Assembly (NCBI GenBank): GCA_002049455.2
Contig: KV918909.1
Span: 62,001 to 126,000, forward strand
Direction: 5' to 3'
Source: Porphyra umbilicalis
Lineage: Eukaryota > Rhodophyta > Bangiophyceae > Bangiales > Bangiaceae
DNA: 64,000 nucleotides
Of this stretch, positions 32,235-42,964 are shown piece by piece (the stretch's first letter is position 1; each line of letters begins with the position of its first letter). The translations under genes and the position numbers were made by a program. The notes beneath the pieces were generated by a model, which worked only from the letters and a program-made list of their open reading frames with translations, had not been told where the DNA came from and did not search any database.

Positions 32235-33838
32235 ATGCCAAAGCGACTTTCCGGGGACAAGATCAGGGTGCTGGTTCAAACCTTTTCACAGTTCCCGACC
32301 ATTGTGTGCGACGCATTCTATTGCCAACCTGCGGCAGACCCTAGCGATAAGCGCCAAGAGTTACGTGCTCATCTGCCTTCGGAACGGGAAAGGCGGTGGT
32401 CAGGTGCGGAGATCAACACCAAAGTCAGCGAGAGTGCAGACGCCCTTCGAGCGAAGTACAAAAACTTTGATGTGAAACGCTTCCTCAGCAGCGTGCATGA
32501 TCTGAGCTTGACATGGGTGAGACGGACAACCTCTGCTGGGAACGAGAAGATGGTGTTGGGGGTGAGCCAAGACCAATCGATGTGTACTATCCTTCAGATA
32601 TGTCACCTCGCAACGAGGATGGATGCGGCAGGAGCCTTGGTGACCCTGCGTGTACCGCCATCGCCGCTCGTGTTCCTCCTCGCGAGCGATTTGAAAATCC
32701 ACGCACTCTAAACCACCACACCATGCTCGGTGCCGCATCTACGTACGAAGGGATTAACACCAACTTGCTCTACATTGGTTCCAGAGGCTCCCACTTCAGC
32801 TAACACGTGGAGGACAGTCTACTACAGTCCACATCGGACTTGCAGAAGGGCTCCAACAAGTTCTGGCTTTTTATTCTTGCCTCCGAACGTCCGCGAGCGG
32901 AGCGCATTATGCGGGAACACATTGAACCGGCTGTACTGGCAGCGGCTGGAGGGGATGTATGGGAGGTACTCGCTGTGAAAGCGTGCCTGTGGCCTGCGAC
33001 TCTTTTCCTAGCGCATGGCGTTCGCGTCGGGTTCCACAAGATGGAGACCGGTGACTTCGTTGTAACGGGGTACGGAGTACTGCACAGTGGATTCAACGGG
33101 GGACCAAACATAGCCTCGGCGGTGAACCTGGCATGCACCCGGTGGCTCTCGCATGCGATAGAACATGCCGCGCACTGGCGTAAAAACCTCACAATCCACA
33201 TCCCTTTCGAGAAGTTACTGGTGCTTGCGGCTCAAAAGCTAGCCGATGGGGAATGGTGGTGCGGCGACGCAAAGACATATGAATCGTGGGAGCCAGAAGA
33301 GTTCAGACGCGATGTAGTCGTGATGGTGTCGTACTTGAAAGAATACCTCAACGTTGTCCTCGACTTCATGGAAATGGATTTCCAACGAGGCTGGGGGGTC
33401 AAAAAGCCCACTGCTGTGGCCCTGGAAAGCGCATCACGAGCTGTCCAACAGTTTATCGTTGAAAATGCGATCCAGCCGGATGGTGAGCCCTTGGAGCTCC
33501 CGAACGAGATAAAGGGAACTGCTACAGACTACTCTGTCGACGGCGCGTCATGCCCGCACTGTGGTGTAGTGACATGGATTTCTACGGTTGTCTGTCCGTC
33601 GTGCATCGAGCAGCTCGGTGATGATGCGGTTACAAATGCGCCACTGTGCTGCTGGCGTTGTGCACGTAGCATGCTCAATGAAGAGCATGATCGGCTTCGC
33701 AAGGGCCTGCCGACTTCGAAGGGCCTGGTGGGATGTCATGCTCCTATGTTGGTGCAGCGGCTGGCCAACAGTGACGTGTACATGTTGGTAGACAAGCTAA
33801 AGAGGCTCGGTGGGGGGGGGGGGAAGGGTTGCTCTTGA
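32235..33838 (+). pseudogene. JmjC-domain (lysine demethylase-like) gene with one in-frame stop
   Basis: The model joins an exon 32235-32516 (donor GTGAGA) to 32687-33838 (acceptor CTCGCGAG) in phase 0. Exon 2 carries a clear JmjC domain: YEGINTNLLYIG, SHFS then HVED (H and E of the iron-binding HxE), FHKMETGDFVVTGYG, and VLHSGFNGGPNIASAVNLA with the third iron ligand His (codon 33083-33085). A TAA at 32801-32803 replaces the residue before HVED, which is normally aromatic (FxWH) in KDM4/KDM5-type proteins. Downstream CPHC, CPSC and CWRC pairs suggest a zinc finger. Family knowledge: JmjC enzymes use Fe(II) and 2-oxoglutarate to demethylate histones. Apart from the stop, the catalytic residues are intact, so this is a recent pseudogene, a sequencing error or a read-through case. 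The first exon is tentative. Confidence 0.7.
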
Positions 33839-34250
33839 GAAGACTCGTTTTTGGTTTCCATCGACTGTCTTTTAATAGTCTCCGGGTCTTGATATCCTAC
33901 TTTTGACGTTCCCGGGGGGGGGTGGGGCGAGGAGGTTGGTGTGCTCGCCGCATTCTCTTTTTCGTGTGCTCAAGTTCTGTTCCGTGAGGTGATGCATCCA
34001 GAGAAAGCAAGATAGTAGTTTGCTCAAAACACCCCGCTACCGCATCTCCAGTGGCCATTAACACCCCTAGTCACCCACTCTTGAAATGCAAGCCAGATCT
34101 CTTGGTGAAAATGATGTTGTGCTGGCCGCAAGGTAGCACAAAGGCAAGCTGCCTCACACGGTCAGCTGGTATCAAAGACAATCCAGCTACAGTGTCAATT
34201 TTGACCTCAGCAGGCTGTTTTAAGACGCTAAACGCCATCGCTGGTACCTT
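33839..34250. other. intergenic, no gene recognised
   Basis: Contains two G-rich runs (near 33811 and 33911) and AT-richer sequence. It separates the convergent JmjC and transposase pseudogenes. Confidence 0.4.
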
Positions 34251-37024
34251 TCAGGTCTCACAGGCGATATGGAGCTCGCCATCGATGCTCTCAATCGACT
34301 GGACACGGACAAATCGCCAGTCTTCGCTATCCACCACATCGGAACCGGACTCGTGTTCGGGGGCGGCTCCATTCTCAAGTAGTGACACTGTGGACCCTTC
34401 TCGGATGACAAACGATCGATGCGCTTGCGTGGCTTGGCGCCAGAATTCCAGAGTTGCGCTGGGCGCACGAATTCTCCAGACCTCCTCCGTGGATCCCGGA
34501 ACCGTGCGTGCGGCTATTCTTGGACGCCAAAGCATGTTGGTATACGGTGCTTGTCGTTTGTGTGGGCCGAGGCTATGAAAAACGACAGACTTCAGTGGCT
34601 GGCCTTCTTGACCGAGAAGCCACGAAGCGGGAATGCCATGTGCGCCTGGCATGGCCAGCACCCTGGAGTATTGCTCTGTGTCTCTCCACCTTTGCATTGA
34701 GTACTCAGCGGGGTTCCGACTGTTGCTCTGGCTCACCTCCCGCTTCGAATGTTGGTGGAACTTCTCGAAAATGAGCTCACATATCGCGGACCCCAGCTGT
34801 GCAAGTGGGAGAGTGCGATATAGCAGTTCCAGTACACGATGCACGGACGGTCGCTCCCAACTTCCGGTAAAGGGTATCAGTCGACGTAGCTCAATCATGA
34901 GGCTCTCGCCGATAACTTGGAGTTCAGCGACGGTCGGCCGCTTTCTCATGGCCTTCTCCCCGTCGGACGAGGCTGTTAATACATAGAACAGAGCAGTGGA
35001 AAACCGTCGCAGGGCCTTGAGAGCTCTGAGGGTAGCCACTGCATGAGGTGAAGTGGCAGTGTTATGCACGAGATACTGCAACACTGTGGGGCCTACGGTG
35101 AGAAGCACTGCATAGTCTGACATTGACAACGTTGTGCCACCCATTTTCTCTGGCTCGAATGAGGACAGTATCGTGTGTGTCGGAACATGCTTCGCGCTGC
35201 GGCGCATTTCCCGCATGAACTTGTCTCGCTGCTCGACCGAGAGTGCCTCGTACGCTTCCATAAGTAGGTGTGAGCCAAAGTTGGAGTACAAGAGATGTGA
35301 AGGAGCAACAATGACGTGCTCGTGTATGTCAAACGTTCCAGGTCCTCGGGCCTCTGCCAGGCGCATCATCAGACTGCCGGCCTTGTCTGTGATGCCGTTC
35401 AGTAGGAGTGCGTCCCACACCGGTCTGTCGACAGCCCTGGTGTGTTCTTTATAACAGACATGATGAGAGAAGTTCGCTCTTGCGTTCTCGAGTACCGTGA
35501 GTCCTTCGCATTGAAAGAAACAGTGCTGCCCATCGCCCGCTCCTTCCTTTCTGCGACTGTTTTTTTGGGGACAATGTCGCAGCTTGTGCAGTGCTCCGTG
35601 GCTTGGGCGCCGATCGAGTTGGAGATCGTTGCGGCCATGGGAAAATCAAAGACACCGAGACATAGGTATACCCGAATGACAACGCTCTTCTTCTTGAAAG
35701 CGTCATAGACAGCCAAGCCCTCCTTACCCGCTCTTATCAAGTCGTCGACAATCTTTTTGAGCAGGGCTTCCGGGCTTGCTCTTGGGGGTAAGTAGAAGAG
35801 AGGACGAACAGAAAACGCACGATCTTCCAAGCACAGAGAGGTGTAACCCCCGTAGTAGCCCTCTAGGCTTCCACGGCGACGCTTATGCACATTGAACTCG
35901 TCCCCGTACAGCGACACATACACTACGTATGGATCCTTCTCGGAGAGGTCGTCTTCTCTTGGCTCAGCCACACAGGACAGCTCTCAGGGGCTGGCGGCGG
36001 TCAAAGCTGACAATGAATCTTTCGCATGCTAGGTGGACTCCCGGACGGCGATAAAAAACACGCCACCGGACCGCGTGAAGCGTAGTGTAACCCGGTGTTC
36101 TTCCGTGAAACATGAAGCCCAGCGCGCTGGCGGCATAAACCCGGGAAGGGCCTCAAACAGCGCGATTGAGTCACCTACGCGTAGAGTGCGTTCAGATGCA
36201 TACGTGGACGCCGACGCAGTTACGCATCCATCAGGCGCAATAGAAGTGCTCAATAAGCGGGCCTCGAACGCGGCCGCGTCATCAAAGGAGACCTTGGCGG
36301 TGCATCCAATGTCGAACCTGCATTGTTCACGGAAGAAGACGTTCTTCAAATTAAACCTGGCGGGGTTCCTGGCTGCCACTGTTTGAAAGAACTCGGCCGG
36401 GTGCTCAGCTGTGCCCATTCGCGAGTCCCCCTTGTTGTGGAACAGAGCTGCCGTCACAGGATCCGCAAAGTCCCTCTTCAGGTGCTCAGAAAACGTAGTG
36501 TAAGACACTTCCACGTCCGGCAGTGTGCGCATGGCTTTGCCTTTTCCAACAGGTAACTGGCGCGCTGTCTTTTCCCGTCGCAAGGGGATTGCAGACTTCA
36601 AAAGCTCGCGCAGCTTTCGCAAGCGCCACCGCGACGGCCAGTTTTCTGTCAGATAAAAGGAGTTCTCTGCCTCTCGCATAATGTCGTACTGCCTCAGCGT
36701 GACACGCACTCTGCCGTACGGGTATCCGAATCACAAGAACTCGCGACGCGATGCAAAGCCCCCAGCATCGCGGGCCTCGTCGCAGGAGAAGTCCGAGTCT
36801 TCTGAGGGACACCCGTCACGCCCAGAGTCGGAGGACAGAGCAACGTCCTCCCTGGTGCCCGAATCATGTGGGTTTTGGTGTGCCACACTGCATTCGGTAT
36901 CCTCCAAGTCCACAGCTGGTGCGGCCGAGCCCGATGTCGCTTGGTGTTCTTACATATGCAATAGGTTCCCATCATTAAGATCAAAGAAGGCAGCACCTCG
37001 CGGGCCACGTCTGCGACGCTTCAT
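34251..37024 (-). pseudogene. TNP2-type transposase, second lineage, decayed
   Basis: A short first exon (37024-36954, starting MKRRRRGPRG, donor GTAAGA) joins in phase 2 to 36887 (acceptor AATGCAG), followed by an acidic leader. Core motifs are VSLYGDEFNVHKRRRGSLEG (first acidic residue D), GVFDFPMA (second D) followed by CTSC, FDIHEHVIVAPSHLL, and FEKFHQHSKRE (E), consistent with a TNP2/CACTA-type DDE enzyme. It is a different lineage from the copies at 3.0 and 60 kb. Defects: TGA at 36731-36733 inside FL-FGYPYG; two in-frame stops between 36031 and about 35980, which could instead be a short intron; and a frameshift near 35399-35420, where two frames overlap. It is probably inactive. Confidence 0.7.
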
Positions 37025-38972
37025 GTTTTACTGGATGAAAACAGGTTGGACTGATCCAGGCACTGACGCGACACGGTGCGACGTGAGGATAGGTGGTACC
37101 ACAAGCTCTGCATGCGCACGGAGCGGCGGCGGTGAGGCGTGCACGACGTCGAAGCAAAACTTTGAAGGGGCAACGGAGGAAGGAACTCTGGCGAGGAGCG
37201 AAGAGCGGGGCAGAGCCACCACCGCACGTGAACCGATGGGAGAGGCTCAGGCTCATGCGCTGGTGGCAAGCGAGGCTCCCGTCTTCAGATCAATGTGGTG
37301 TGAGGCTCCTCGCCTGATTCCCGGATTCGTGGCCACCCAAGAGTATCCCGGCTGGTGCTACAAGGTGCACGGACCACTCCTACAGGAGATTTGCGATACA
37401 GAGCCTTCTGTTCTGCAGTGATTTGTCCGGCCCACCAACTGTGACCAGAGGCTATGTTCTGGCTGTACCCTGGGCGTATGCATCGCCTTGCCCGTCGTTT
37501 GATCTCGCAGACTATCCGAGGGACAGTCCCCGAAAATAGTCCCCCAAAACAGGCCTCACCTGATCTTTAACATTATCCTGGAGACGGTCCAGACGGCGCA
37601 ACGGGAAAAGCTCACAGGATAGATTCCTGATGAATTCCACGACTCGTTCTGTACCGAGTAGGAGATCTCGTCCGGACAGTCCTCTGGAGAATCCGACCGA
37701 CTTCCCTGAGCCGATCTTTGGATTGGTACAGGATGATCTCATGCTTGCGCCACACCAACCTCGAGAATCGATGTGGCTGCATAAGAAAATCTATCCTTCA
37801 TCATATCCTCGGGAAAATCCGATCTCGGGCCCAGGATTAAATAAGGACGCGCTCACGTCTCGCTGTGTCTATCACTGACCAAGTTGGGAGCAATGTAAGG
37901 ACAGCGAGGCTACGTTTTCAGCCTCGTGAGCCCGATGTCGAGATCTCGTCATGCCGCACGGATAAGAAGCGGGGGCGATGACAGCTGACCGAAGAAAGAG
38001 ATTTCACGGAGATCGAGTATCTGAGAAGCGTCAGCCATATCAACTGACTGGAGGCGGCCTTCGATTAATGCGCACCGGTGGACGCCCACAGGCGTCGGCG
38101 GCATGCTGCCCTGGCCGCCATGGCGGCAGGCGGCGGGCCAACTGAATGCTGAACAGCTGGCCTGATCGGCCACAGGAAAAGAAACGCTCATCTGCTGTGC
38201 AGTCTGTTCGGGCAACAAAGTCTGAACGGAATATGATCCTGTTCGGTGCGGCTGTTGACCTGTCTCGTTTTAGGATCCGTGCATGTGCCAGGACCTCGTT
38301 CGGAAACACGCTCTCGCATGTGGATTATTGCCGATGCGCCAAAAGCTGGACAGTGCCTTGAGCGGTGCACCTTTACACAACAAAACAGAATCTGCTTGTT
38401 TTTGATAAATACTGCTCGAACGTCGCGACACAAATTAAGAATATAGTTGTACATGTCGCAGAGGAGGAATGCGGAACAATACCAAGATCCCCGGGGGCCG
38501 GTTCAGAAGATTCTTGCAGCAAAATATTTGGTCGGAAGCGCGAACGGCGTCTCTTAAATTGCGCTTCAGGCGGCCACACCGTCCACACCCCCGCCGCCAC
38601 AGAACGTTTGCTGCCCCTTCCATCATCGCTGTCGCGCCCATCATCTCCCCCGGAGAAAACCTCCATCTGTTGGCTGGCCGTGCCACAATGGCCGACTGCC
38701 TGAGCCCGTCTAATGTCAGCACGCCTACGGCACCCACAGACTCACCTGCGGTGTCCTCGAGCGGTCCAGGTGTGTTCTGCTGAGTTCAATGCACGCGAGG
38801 CCGTCATGTGTGAATTTTCTACGTTTATACGGCTCCTTGTTCTGGACTCGTTCTGCGCCGGACGCACTGTGTCTAGTTTTTAACGCGCTCTCCTCTACTG
38901 TCTTCCTCGTGCATGTCCGTTGCGTTCTTTTCTGTTTAATCCGCTGCGGCAGGTCCTTCCATTGAGCGGGAT
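37025..38972. other. intergenic, no gene recognised
   Basis: Small overlapping frames on both strands without motifs. 37440-37880 is composed of short GATC/TCTCG-rich phrases. 38780-38960 is T-rich just before the next gene and may hold its promoter. Confidence 0.35.
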
Positions 38973-40463
38973 ATGATGTGCGCACCTTTAGATGTACCCC
39001 GTCAGGCTCCGGTGGCGACCCGCGCTGCTCCGGCCGACGCTACGTGCGGTGCGTGTGGGCACAAGCGCCAGAACAAAGACGGAAAGACACACTTCTTTTC
39101 GCAGTGCAAGCTGGTTCTCGGTCGCATCCAATGCCGGGCCGCCCTGCCAGAGAATCACAAGTTTTACACGGGCGCACCGTGCGGAAACAACAAGTGTGCG
39201 TGCAAGTCGCCGTAAGCTAAGTTATTCTTTTCTCTCTATTTTGTATCGTTGTGAGACGTGTTCCTCTGCTTGTTTGGTCACTGGCACGATCAGAGTCTCA
39301 CCAAAGCTCCTCCGCTCATTTTTCATTTTGTGTGCTTGTGGCTGTGCCTTCTCTTTTTCTCTCTGCCAGCTGCCAAAAGTGCTCCAAGATGGGTCACAAC
39401 CCCAAGAAGATTGCACTCGACCCAGCTCTGTTCGCTAAGAGCGTGAAACAAGGTGGGGTGACTTTCACCAAGAAGCCACGCGTCAAACTCTCCGGTCACT
39501 TTTGCATATGTGGTGGCTCAACCGTCATTTTCTACGAGTCCGAGGCCCGCCGTGCTCGGGCGAAGTACCAGCGCGCCGACGCTGCGCACGAGGCTCAGGC
39601 CAATCACCAAAGCTCGTTGGTTGCCAACTTCGTCACCACGCCGCGCCTTGTCTCGCAGGCAGTTGACACGTTGATTGCTGTGGGGTCGGAGGCGGCGGCG
39701 CTGTCCCCGGTCAACATTGCTGCTACGCGTGAGCAGGCGCGCTGCGCTTACAGTGGCACGAGTGCCACCGCAAGTGCATTTGCTGGGGCGACTCAGCCGT
39801 CCCTGGCAGCCCAAGCGGCGTAACCAGCGATGACGCACGCGCCGCTGCGTTGGCGTCGCTGAGCGGCCGACAGGCGGATGCTGAGAAGGCTGCTGCTTTG
39901 CGCATGCGCGCCTCAGCTCAGGCACTGGCGGCTCCGATTGGCTCGTTGCGACTGTGACTTTTCTACTATCTTTCCAATCGTTCTTTATTCTTTCTTCAGT
40001 TGCCATGCCGTCAGACTTTGTTTCAGTCACCTGATACATATTCTTTGGTGCTCCACTTGGCTTGTTCCGTGGATGAGGCCGTTTGCTTAGATTTGCCATA
40101 CTCAGGTATGATTGGGCGACTCCAGATGCTGAGATTATCTCGGCGCCTAACCACGTTGGGCCCACCCTAGACGGTCCGGCCACACCAGTCGGTGGAAAAG
40201 AGCGTCTTAGGCTCTCACCGGCCGAGGTTGCCGCCGCTCTGACAGAGCACATATTTGGGGACGAGGAGGGTGAGGAGCGGGATGAGTTTCTTGCTTGCGT
40301 GGCAAAGAGGGCGCGCGCGTACGGCGTGCGTGGGTCTACTGTGACGGGCACGGCCAGCGCTGACGTCCTTGTGGACCAGCTCTTTTCCTCTTTTGACGCA
40401 GATGACAACACGCTGTCGTCGCACAAAGAGAGCTGCCGTGACCGGCTGCAGTCCATGCGTTAA
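38973..40463 (+). CDS. cysteine-rich multi-exon gene
   Basis: Exon 1 (38973-39211) encodes CGACGHKRQNKDGKTHFFSQC, ending with CGNNKCACKS and a GTAAGC donor. Exon 2 begins at 39370 after TCTCTCTGCCAG and reads PCQKCSKMGHNPKK and later HFCICGG. The cysteine pairs look like zinc ribbons or knuckles. Exon 2 runs to a stop at 39821, but another frame over 39754-39953 (WHECHRKCICWGD...GSLRL) joins in phase 2 to exon 4 at 40106-40463 (donor GTGACT, acceptor CATACTCAG). Either there is an unseen intron or a frameshift within 39650-39760. Exon 4 is acidic (FGDEEGEERDEF). Function unknown; a nucleic-acid-binding role is a guess from the zinc-like motifs. Confidence 0.55.
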
Positions 40464-40869
40464 AATGTCACGTCTTCGTCCTTGGGAGTCGCTGTTTGTT
40501 CCTCTGAGGGTCATCGTTGTAGTCCTCTCCATGGCACCATATACGATACGACAACATTGGTATTCCACACGTTCAGACGATAGTTGCCTACTTCCATGCC
40601 CACGCCTCGCTTCAGTTGATGTTTCCCTTGGGACGACGTACCCCAACGGAGGCGCAGCGCGCGCTCGGATGTCTTGTGCCGTACTCCCGCGCTGTGTCTT
40701 CGTGGAAAGGGCAATCAGTGGACCTACCCATCTTCCATGCTTTCGGCTGTCGCGCAGCGAGTTAGTTCTGACTTCCATAGTCCATTCGTGCGTCGATTGT
40801 TGTGGGCCCGACGAACAGTTTGCGTTGCATTGTCGCCGGTTATTCTCTTATCTGCAGGTCGTGTAAATA
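40464..40869. other. intergenic, no gene recognised
   Basis: No supported frame. It lies between the 3' end of the cysteine-rich gene and the 3' end of the IS630-like transposase. I looked for a terminal repeat of that transposon and found none. Confidence 0.4.
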
Positions 40870-41919
40870 TCAGCGGGGCAGCGGGGCTCGCGCGGCAAAA
40901 TCTGGAAAGTAGCGCCGCATCTCTGGGCGCGCCTCATGATAATGACCTTGGATGGCCCCCACAGATACGGACGCAAGGGCCAGCACGTGTATCAGTCGGT
41001 CATCAAGGTCTGGGTGGTGGTAAGCCAGGTTCCGTGCCGCTCGCCTGTAGTCAGCGAAAACGGGCTCAGCGGCCGAGAAATTTGGGCACTTTGGTCGTAG
41101 ATGCATGAGGAGCACGCTATTGATTATGAGCAACTCATCAGCCAAGGCGTTGTGCACTGATGCATTGTCATACAACAGTACACAGTCGTTCGGCTCGTCT
41201 GCCCGAGGCGCTCCGGGCACAAAGCCGTTTATCCGACGCGCCAAACTGGTGCAAAACAGCACCCAGTCGTCGCCGCACTGGGATGGGGGAACCTTCGACA
41301 CTGTCAGTTCTAGAACGCCGCGCGTGTACGACACCGCCGCGGTAAACGAAAATCGCTGGCGGACGCGTGGGCCAGGTGCCAATGCCTCAAGCGGCTGACC
41401 TACCAGCGCCCGGCCGTAAGGCCGGGGCATGGCAGCACCGTGAAAATGCGTCTCTTCCGCAACCCCAATGCACCGGTCAGGAACATGCCGAGCCAAGCGG
41501 CACTGGGTAACAACTTGCGCGAAGCACCTCTCGCTCGCCAGTCGCTCAACTTTCTTGACGGAGTACCCAATAAGCCGCAGCATTTCGCCCAATGTAGATG
41601 TGCTTGTTGGCCAGCGCTGGTCCCACTCGGGGAGCAGGGTCAAACGTCGGAAGATGGCCGACAGTTCTCGTTGGAAGACCTCAGGATGGGCTCGCACGAG
41701 GGGGTCCAACGCTCGCAGGAACTGTGCGTTGAATCGTGCCGCATTCGCGTGTCGATTTTGAATCGCATCGTCGTTGCACGGGGAGCCGTGGCGCTGGAAA
41801 TTTGCCCACCACTCGTGGGCAGTTGCCAGACTACAGCTGGCGTGATTGACGATAGATGACCAGCTCAGCCCGCGCTGATGGTTACGAATAACATGCCAAA
41901 AAATGGCAATGGGAAACAT
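40870..41919 (-). CDS. IS630/Tc1-like transposase with altered first catalytic residue
   Basis: Intronless, 349 residues from the first ATG (MFPIAIFWHV). The frame continues upstream from a non-ATG codon, which I reject. N-terminal helix-turn-helix pieces (GLSWSSIVNHASCSLATAHEW, then TSTSTLGEMLRLIGYSVKK followed by ASER) precede a DDE_3-type catalytic region: GVAEETHF where most relatives have DE(T/S), LLYDNASVHN (second Asp), and LRPKCPNFSAAEPVF (third residue Glu). The length is normal for IS630/Tc1. The first catalytic Asp appears replaced by Glu, which may reduce or abolish activity. I found no terminal inverted repeats or TA duplication nearby, so the element ends are undefined. Confidence 0.8.
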   Translation of the reverse strand: MFPIAIFWHVIRNHQRGLSWSSIVNHASCSLATAHEWWANFQRHGSPCNDDAIQNRHANAARFNAQFLRALDPLVRAHPEVFQRELSAIFRRLTLLPEWDQRWPTSTSTLGEMLRLIGYSVKKVERLASERCFAQVVTQCRLARHVPDRCIGVAEETHFHGAAMPRPYGRALVGQPLEALAPGPRVRQRFSFTAAVSYTRGVLELTVSKVPPSQCGDDWVLFCTSLARRINGFVPGAPRADEPNDCVLLYDNASVHNALADELLIINSVLLMHLRPKCPNFSAAEPVFADYRRAARNLAYHHPDLDDRLIHVLALASVSVGAIQGHYHEARPEMRRYFPDFAARAPLPR

Positions 41920-42964
41920 GGTCAACGCAGCTTTACCCGTGCGAGGCACCCCCAAGCCGCCCCCTCCCAGCCCGGCCGCCACCAGCCCACAGACCCGGAA
42001 CTCCGCCCCACACCACCCCGCGCTCGCCCCCCCGCGAGCCCACTGCCCAACGTGACTGGCTCACAATGCGTCACGCAACCCCGAGTGCCACAAATCGTCC
42101 CAGCGTGGAGCGAGTCTGGCCGCGCTGTGCGGCTCGTGCGGTCTGCGGGTGCGGTTGGTCGGCCCGCCCCTGCGTCCGTCCGCACCTCCACAGGCACCCG
42201 TCACGTGGCACGTGGAGAGCTCACGGGCCGCTTGCATGCACCACAGCCCTCGGAGGCTCCTCGCACCTGGCCGCATCCCGCTCAAGGGCCTTCGAGCGAG
42301 GCCCCTGAGGAAAAGCGGCATTCGCGAGCGTGTGAGGACACGGCCGCTTTGGCCCTCGCACCAAAGCCTCTGGAGATTGTCCGTGTGGCGACTCTGGGAC
42401 GCTGTGGTGGGGTCGCACTGGAGCAGTCGTGCCAGACTTTCCGCGCCCGGCCGATTCAACCTGAACACCCGTCAGATCGAGGGCCCCACACGGCTTAGAG
42501 CGCGTCCGGTAGAATATGCCGCAATGTTCTGGTGTCACACCGATGGATTTGGCGGAGGCCTCTCACCCTGTCATGCCCACTGGGCTGGGCTGCTGATTTC
42601 CATAGAATGCCTTTGATTGGCTGCCCATCGCGCAAATATGGGTCGAAACGACAAGGGCCACACAGAGTGCCACTCGTATCCACTGCCGTCACGATGGCGC
42701 AGAGCCACAAACGACCTGCGTGCCCACCCGAGTGCTAGGAAGAGAGGATTGTGCGCCGGTGAACAGTCTGGGTTAAAACGTCTTCAGGCACAGTTTGTCA
42801 GGAAGGCAGACACCGACTTCGCCTGCTTTGTCCACTCCTTTTTGGACTGCTGACAGCCGTTCCGATTTCTTCGGACGTGGGCGGCATCCTCGACCATTCA
42901 CGCGCTGTCAATTGCCTGAGAACGAGGTGCACCCCGAGTCCGATGCTGCTATCTGGGTTCTGGC
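41920..42964. other. intergenic, GC-rich, no gene recognised
   Basis: 41940-42480 is GC-rich with three partly open plus frames (longest 206 codons) and no motifs. 42480-42960 is mixed sequence leading into the satellite. Confidence 0.4.

Noticed and set aside
41920..41982. Upstream extension of the IS630-like transposase
   Set aside because: The extension begins at a non-ATG codon and is Gly-rich. The ATG at 41919 gives the usual family length and starts just before the helix-turn-helix.
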